Positions 58,200 to 64,000 of a DNA stretch of 64,000 bases are shown here, piece after piece; within the stretch, counting starts at the first letter, position 1, and every line of letters starts with the position of its first letter. Origin of the DNA: Neogale vison (Eukaryota > Chordata > Mammalia > Carnivora > Mustelidae); the NCBI RefSeq assembly GCF_020171115.1, contig NC_058091.1:62318501-62382500 (forward strand), in the 5' to 3' direction. A program made the position numbers and the translations under genes. A model generated the notes under the pieces. The model saw nothing but the letters and a program-made list of their open reading frames with translations, had not been told where the DNA came from and searched no databases.

Positions 58200-58830
58200 A
58201 TCAAACAACAGTCAGTCTTCTTCTTAACACGGTGAATGCGGCCAATTTAAAGTAACAACTTAAATTACGTAAGATACCAGAGGATAGCAAATATGTTACT
58301 CTCAAGAAATAAAGTATAAAATCTTATTAAAATAAAAAAGCTGAAGAAAAAAAGTAACTCTTAGAACAAAACTGGCATCATTCTCCAATTAACTGAATAC
58401 CTTAGAGAGGATTGTGTGCCTGTGTGCTATATTTAAATTAGCTTTACTTGTAAAATCGCTACATGCCACAATTCAAAATGCAGCTGAGAAATCACCCTGT
58501 TTGACGTACAGATGATAACCTAATTCCAACTATTTTTATCTACTTTGTAATTCAAGTGATGCATGCTGTATATTATTTCCCTAAGAGTCAAAATTATATT
58601 TAGAATTAAAATTGGTTTTATGTAGTTCAAGTTATTGCACCCGAAAGCAATGAGTCATGCACCAGAAGTACACAGATTCGGGAGGCAAATATGGAACCAT
58701 TAACTGCTCAGCGAGAGCTTGCTCAGCCCCTTAGCTCTAAGAATAAGCTTTAAAAATACTGTATAGTTAATGTGGGTTGTAACAAGGTCACCTCTGTTCC
58801 TTTGCAAAGGTGCCATGGGCTCCTTTGTCT
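58200..58830. promoter_or_regulatory. Candidate conserved non-coding element
   Basis: About 600 bases without any repeat match. AT-rich cores such as TTTATGTAGTTCAAG sit beside retained CpGs (58,466, 58,506, 58,642, 58,680, 58,711), with a bZIP-like ATGAGTCAT at 58,650-58,658. The texture is enhancer-like. Conservation and activity are inferred only. Confidence 0.35.
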
Positions 58831-59020
58831 TCTACCATAAAGCCACAGGACAGAACTAGGCTTGAAGAAAGTTTCAAACAGCTTTATATTATGTCCTATA
58901 CTGCACCTCGTATGTGAAGATGATGGGCCTGACTCATTTCTCCTTGCAGTGGAGGTGGCTATTCATGGTCCTTGTGCACATTTTTTCCTCTATTACCTCA
59001 TAACCACAATGTAAAGGCCA
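58831..59020. other. Unique sequence
   Basis: No repeat or gene recognised. Confidence 0.4.
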
Positions 59021-59024
59021 CTGT

Positions 59025-59180
59025 ATTTTATTTTATTTTATTTTATTTTATTTTTTAATTTTTTAATTTAAGTTCAATTTAGTTAACATCGAGTGTATTA
59101 TTTGTTTAAGGGGTAGAATCTAGTGATTCATCAGTTGCATGTAATACCCAGTGCTCATTACATCCAGGGTGCAGAGCCCA
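59025..59180 (-). mobile_element. Carnivoran L1 3' end, reversed, truncated
   Basis: A (TTTTA)n run is followed by 'agttcaatttagttaacatc' and 'tgtaatacccagtgctcatt', matching the reversed 3' end of lineage-specific carnivoran L1. Only about 150 bases remain. Confidence 0.75.
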
Positions 59181-59434
59181 CTTTAAAAAGATAATGAGGG
59201 AGTGAGGGAGGAGGAGAGAGAGAGAAAGTGAGAGAGAGATAATAAAAAATGAGAAAGAAGTTGGCTGGCATGCACAGATTCTTAATCCATGACCCAGGCC
59301 TCATTGTCCCATAGTTCTAACCAACTGGACTGGACTTCTAGCCATCAAACAGCTGGCAGTCATATATGTACTTTCCCAAAAGTCACTTTCCACTGTCACT
59401 GTGACACTGTGGAATGGAAGGCAGGGGAGAATTC
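59181..59434. other. GA-rich run and unassigned sequence
   Basis: A GAGA-rich run lies at 59,200-59,240. It may be the remnant of a reversed CanSINE, but the rest of the SINE is not recognisable. Confidence 0.35.
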
Positions 59435-59600
59435 ACGTTCATTGGGCACCTAACCCTGTGCTACACATTGTGTTCATTTCCTTTTATGTCTTTCATTTAA
59501 TCCTCACAAAAGTCTTATGAGAGAAGGCCACTTCACAAATGTAAAAATAGAATCCTAAACAACTAAATGTCTTTTCCAAGGAAGACATTTAGTTAGGAAA
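59435..59600 (-). mobile_element. MIR SINE
   Basis: 'cattgggcacctaaccctgt' and 'tttaatcctcacaaaagtct' follow the reversed MIR. A 13-bp perfect hairpin stem (59,561-59,573 with 59,582-59,594) lies at its end. Confidence 0.75.
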
Positions 59601-60690
59601 CTGTTAGGAAAGGGGGCAAGGACTGGAAGACGAGTAACTATGACCATGAAGCCACTGTTTTGTTATTTAGAGCTCATAGCATACCTCCTAATCACTGCCA
59701 CTTGTTTTGTTCTCCACAGTGCTTATAAAGAAGGAGGGAAAAAATATTACCAAGAGTGAGATCTCTGGTGCTCCTTTTTAGACACAAGTTCCTATGAAAA
59801 ACCAAAGGGTTTCCTATCCAAAACCAAAAGGGTCTCATAAAATCACATATTATTTGGAAATTAAAAAAAAAAAAAAACTAATTTCTTACCTTGCTTTCAA
59901 AATACCTTTATTTTCCACAACCCTTGATAAGATGCCCCAATATTTGATCATTAAAACTAGATCATGTAAGGATATGCATAATTATTTCCAACTAATGAGA
60001 ACTAAGAAAAAAAATAGGAAAGCACACTCAAGCTAAGTCATACTCCAAATCATGAAAAAAAGAGTCAAATATGAGAGATTTATCTCTGAAAAGCAGCACT
60101 CAAAGTACTCAATATGGAAAACACTACTTCCAACTGTGACAGAGCTCCTTGCCAGAATAATTTTCCTATCCAAAACAGACCAATTCTATTTAAAAAAAAA
60201 AAAAAAAGTAACATTACAAACGAAAGTGTTTGAAGCTAGCAGAAATTCACCAAAACATCAGGACCTGAGAAGCCAATATTCTGGAGACAAAGTAAAGCAC
60301 AGAGGTGAACATGATCTTCTCTGCAACACTTCTTCTTAAAATATTTGCCTGTTAGTGAGTGGTATGCGGCTAAGAAACTGAGCAGAAAATGGAAGCCTAG
60401 AGGTTTAAGCAAATCCCTAAGTCCATAGAGACCAAAATGAATTACAAGGCTACCAACTGGTCAAAAATAAGGGACCAAGATTCTAGAGAAAAGGGAATCA
60501 CGTGGAAGAAAATTCAATATTTTGGCATTTTCACCAAATTTTTCTTTCTTTAGCATTTAAAAAAAATACTAAGCTATATAAGGTGAGAGCCACAGAAATC
60601 TATAGCTAAAAGCCTAAAAAACTATTTGAAGATTTCTATAATAGTATCATGTTGGAGAAATAAAAATTGAAGAATACTACATATTGGAGA
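59601..60690. other. Unassigned A-rich sequence
   Basis: No confident repeat or gene. The frames at 59,794-60,036 and 60,052-60,339 are Lys-rich and cross A-runs; both are taken as chance. Confidence 0.35.
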
Positions 60691-60695
60691 CAAGA

Positions 60696-60904
60696 GGGAT
60701 GCCTGGGTGGCTCAGTTGGTTAAGCAGCTGCCTTCGGCTCAGGTCATGATCCCAGTGTCCTGGGATCGAGTCCCACATGGGGCTCCTTGCTCGGCGGGGA
60801 GCCTGCTTCTCCCTCTGCCTCTGCCTTCCTCTCTGTCTGCTTGTGCTTGCTCTCTCTCCCTCTCTCTGACAAATAAATAAAATCTTTAAAAAAAAAAAAA
60901 AAAA
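60696..60904 (+). mobile_element. CanSINE (mustelid type)
   Basis: GGATGCCTGGGTGGCTCAG head, near-consensus body and a long A tail. No clear target-site duplication found. A 99-codon reverse frame across it is not a gene. Confidence 0.95.
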
Positions 60905-60989
60905 AGAGAGACTATAAAAAATTCCCCAAACTTTCAGCTGGGACTTGTGAAAGTATAGATCTAGGAGTAAAGGCAAATCATAAGTACAT

Positions 60990-63900
60990 CAGTACAAGAG
61001 GACACAAACAGGAGCTGGTATCATCTTAACCTGTGATTGAATTGAAATGATCTTCCATGCCTTTAACTACTGGGCAAAAGTACACCCAAATCTCTCTGGA
61101 AGAAAATAAAATAATGTAGTCACAGAATACCTGAACTTCAATCTAAATTTACCAGGGATACCAAAAGACAGTCCAAACAGCCAAAATCTAAAATAGAAAC
61201 ACAGACAGTAAAAACAATCACACTACGAATAAACATGAATTTGGAGTTAATCAAACACTGATTTTAAAAATCATTGTGGTTACTATATTTAAGAAAATAG
61301 GTAAGAGGATAAAGAATGCACCAAGGAATTAAAATCAATAGAAATGAGACAATAAAATTTTAGAAGTAAACAATAAAATAACTGGAAATAATAATTCATT
61401 AAATAGATTCCATAACATATTACATACACAAGGTATGAAGACTAGTAAAAATCAGTACAATATATCCAGTAAGAAAAAGGATGGAAAATATGAAAGACAG
61501 TCTATGCACATGAGAAAAGAGTTTAACATGTCCCTAATTGGAATCCCAGAGGAGTCTACAGAGAGAATAGAGCAGAAGCAATATTTGAAGAAGGGGTTAC
61601 CAAAATTACATTATATCATCAAGTCACATATTCATGAAGCCCAAAGCAAGAAATACATAAAAAAACAACAGCAACAACAAGACACATAATTAGACACTGA
61701 ATATTTGAACTACCAAACAATGCAGATAAAGAATAGTTTAAAAGGAGCCAGGGAAAAAAGGTACATTACTTAAAAGGAGAAATAATAAAACTGACAGTTA
61801 ACTTTTAAACAGAAACTAAATGAACTAGGGGGAGAAAAGAATTAACGACCTTCAAATGTTGAAAGAAGATAACTGTCAACCTAGAATTCTATACCAGCAA
61901 AAATAAAAGACATATTTTCAGACGGAAAAAAAAAATCTGAAAAAATTTATCTCCAGGAGATCCACATGATAAGTACATTTTCCCGGCAAAAGGAAAGTAA
62001 TCCCAGAGGCAGGAGAATACAGGTAGAAATGAAGACCAAGGAAAAAAACAAATAAGTGGGTAAGTATAAATGAATATTGATTGTTTAAAACAATATTAGT
62101 GCCTTACAAAGTTTAAAACATATAGAGTTACATACTTGAAGAAAGCACAAAGGTAGGAGGAAGTAAATGACGTGAAAATGATTAAGGGACCTCATATCTT
62201 CCATAAAGTGGCAAAAGTACTAAATTATAATAGGCTATAATAAAGAAAGAATGTTGTACTCTCAGCCACTACACCTCTAAAGTAATTATTTTAAAAATAC
62301 AAATAAAGCATAGCTAACTAATAGAGACAGAAGTGTAATCATAAAAAAATTTTTATTAACAAAAAGAAGATAAGAAAAGTTTAAAAATGTAAATGGAAAA
62401 TGAATATAAAATAGTAACATGGTCAGTTTAAACCCAAATGTGTCAAATTACATGAAGTATAAATAAACTAAAAATTCCAATTAAAATACAAAGATTATTA
62501 GACTAGATTTTCTTTAAAAACCCAAGTTTATGCTATTTAGATAAGACACCTTTAAATATAAGGACACAAAATATTGATTATAAAAAGATGAAAATTATCT
62601 ACCATGAACACATAGGTCAAGATAAAATCAACTTAACTTTGCTATTATCAACCAAAGCAAACTTAAAGGCAAGAATTGCTAGAGATAGAGGATCATGTCA
62701 TGAAAAGAGTAAATCCATCAAAAAGATGTAACAATTCTACAAATGTATACATATAAGTTAAAAATTTATAAAGCAAATATTAATAGCGCTGAGAAAAACC
62801 AGAAAAAAAATCACAAAATTAATTGAGCCATTTTATGTATTTCTTTTAATACATGATAGAATAAGAAAACCACCCCAAAAAACAACTGACAGAGATATAG
62901 AAGATTTGAATAATAAACAGCCTAACTGACCTATAACACTATTCCCCACTATTCTGGAGTCCACTTTTCTTTTTCCCCCAAATCCACATGAAATATTAGC
63001 CAAAGTGGACCATATGCTCAGAAAAAAAAAAAATTCTCAAACATCTCAGAAGATATAAATTATGCCAACTATAGTTACTGCCAGAAATCAATAGGAAAGA
63101 GAATTAAAACATTCTGAAATGTTTGGAAATTCACCAATACTATTCTAAAATAATTTAAAATAAAGAAATTAGAAAATATTTTGAATTGAATGATATTTTA
63201 AAAAGTGACATCAAAATGGACGATGCAGCTAAACACTGCTTTGAGGGAGATTTCTGGTAATAAGTGCAAATATTAAAAAAGAAGAAAGGCAAAACAACAA
63301 TGACAACAACAACAAAAAACAAACAAACAAAAAACAGTGATCCAGATGTCTACTTCAAGAAGTAGGAAAAGAACAGTTAAATATAAAGAACAGGAAAAGA
63401 TACATAGAACAGGAAAAAAGAAAGAAAAAGAACAATTAAAAATAAAGAAAATACAAGCAAAGAAATGATAAAGAGCTTGGGGCCCCTGGCTGGCTCAGTC
63501 TGTTAAGTGTCAGCCTTCAGCTCAGGTTAAGATCTCAGGGTCCTGAGATTGAGCTCAGCATCAGGCTCCCTGCTCCATGGGGAGCCTACCTCTCCCTCTG
63601 CCTCTGCTCTGGACTCATGTTCTCATGCTTTCTCAAATAAACAAATAAAATCTTGAAAAAAGAAGAAATGCAAAAGAGCACAAATTAATGAAATAAAAAA
63701 CAAAGGTACAACAGATAAAACCAATAAAATTAAAAGTTACTTTCCTGAAATGATACCCTCTAGGAGGAGTGAAAGAGAGAAAGAATAAAAAAAGAGAGAG
63801 AGAAAGAAATGATACAAATTGCCAAATTGCAGGAATAAGAAGGAAAACATCTCTACATATCTTAAAATCATTACAGATAATGAGAAGAATATTATAAGCA

Positions 63901-64000
63901 ATTTAATGCCAATACATTTGAATAAATAGCAGAAATAAACCAAAAAATTCTTTAGAGAACACAACTCACCCAATCTGACACAGGAAAGAGAGAGTGAATC
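60990..64000 (+). mobile_element. Second dead L1 (L1M/HAL1-like), runs off the window
   Basis: 61,200-61,560 fits the L1 5'/ORF1 start, 61,790-61,930 (ataactgtcaacctagaatt near 61,868) the ORF1 end, and 62,400-64,000 ORF2 from the endonuclease to the start of the reverse transcriptase (63,690-64,000). The frame is broken throughout. A CanSINE is inserted at 63,479. The 3' part lies beyond the window. Same strand as the L1 at 51.5-57.4 kb. Confidence 0.75.
63479..63657 (+). mobile_element. CanSINE, older copy, in L1
   Basis: GGGGCCCCTGGCTGGCTCAG head and CAAATAAACAAATAAAATCTT tail. Flanks 'aaagaaatgataaagagc' and 'agaagaaatgcaaaagagc' look like a decayed target-site duplication. Confidence 0.9.

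Noticed and set aside
60677..60976. 99-codon reverse frame with Arg/Gln/Glu-rich part
   Set aside because: It is a CanSINE read in reverse; the same peptide pattern recurs at other CanSINE copies (5911-6120, 56,386-56,568).
1..64000. CRISPR arrays, operons, bacterial or phage genes
   Set aside because: Everything recognisable is mammalian repeat DNA; the only regular repeats are microsatellites and transposons.

Overview
This is nuclear DNA from a mammal, and the repeats narrow it to a caniform carnivoran. Eight well-preserved or moderately diverged tRNA-derived CanSINE copies are present. Their head, GGTTAAGCCGCTGCCTTCGG-like body and TGCCTACTTGTGATCTCT-like tail best match the mustelid/musteloid form (ferret, mink, otter, badger type) rather than the dog or the bear/seal form. 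The window is AT-rich. I recognise no protein-coding exon, tRNA, rRNA or snRNA gene in it. It reads as a gene desert or a very long intron, built from ancient mammalian repeats (MIR, L2, L1M/HAL1-like LINEs, a MaLR LTR, old DNA transposons), younger carnivoran SINEs, and long unique stretches, some of which look like regulatory DNA.

Layout. 1-3.7 kb: unique DNA with two CpG clusters (about 1.12-1.39 kb and 3.41-3.65 kb) and an AT-rich homeodomain-site block (about 2.34-2.48 kb); this is the most regulatory-looking part. 4.1-8.3 kb: L2, a Tigger-like DNA transposon, MIRs, two CanSINEs and a homopurine tract. 8.85-11.2 kb: decayed L1/HAL1-like LINE. 11.2-18 kb: mostly unique, one CanSINE, a candidate conserved block at about 17.0-17.5 kb. 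18.2-19.9 kb: reverse L1 and L2. 20-27 kb: mostly unassigned. 27-32 kb: L2/MIR mosaic, and a 288-bp near-perfect hairpin at 30,142-30,429. 32-49 kb: unique DNA with scattered MIR, L2 and L1 fragments, including an L2 split by an MLT1-type LTR. 49.0-50.55 kb: a long reverse L2 piece with decayed reverse transcriptase sequence. 51.5-57.4 kb: a nearly full-length dead L1 on the + strand, split by two CanSINEs. 58.2-58.8 kb: candidate conserved block. 61-64 kb: a second dead L1 on the + strand, running out of the window.

The one feature I find truly unexplained is the hairpin at 30.1-30.4 kb: two 137-bp arms, 133 of 137 positions complementary, separated by a 14-bp spacer, matching no repeat I recognise. 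The other observations are candidate cis-regulatory blocks, nested-repeat histories and small local duplications. Repeat names come from recalled consensus sequences, not from a search; boundaries of old repeats are good to a few tens of bases.
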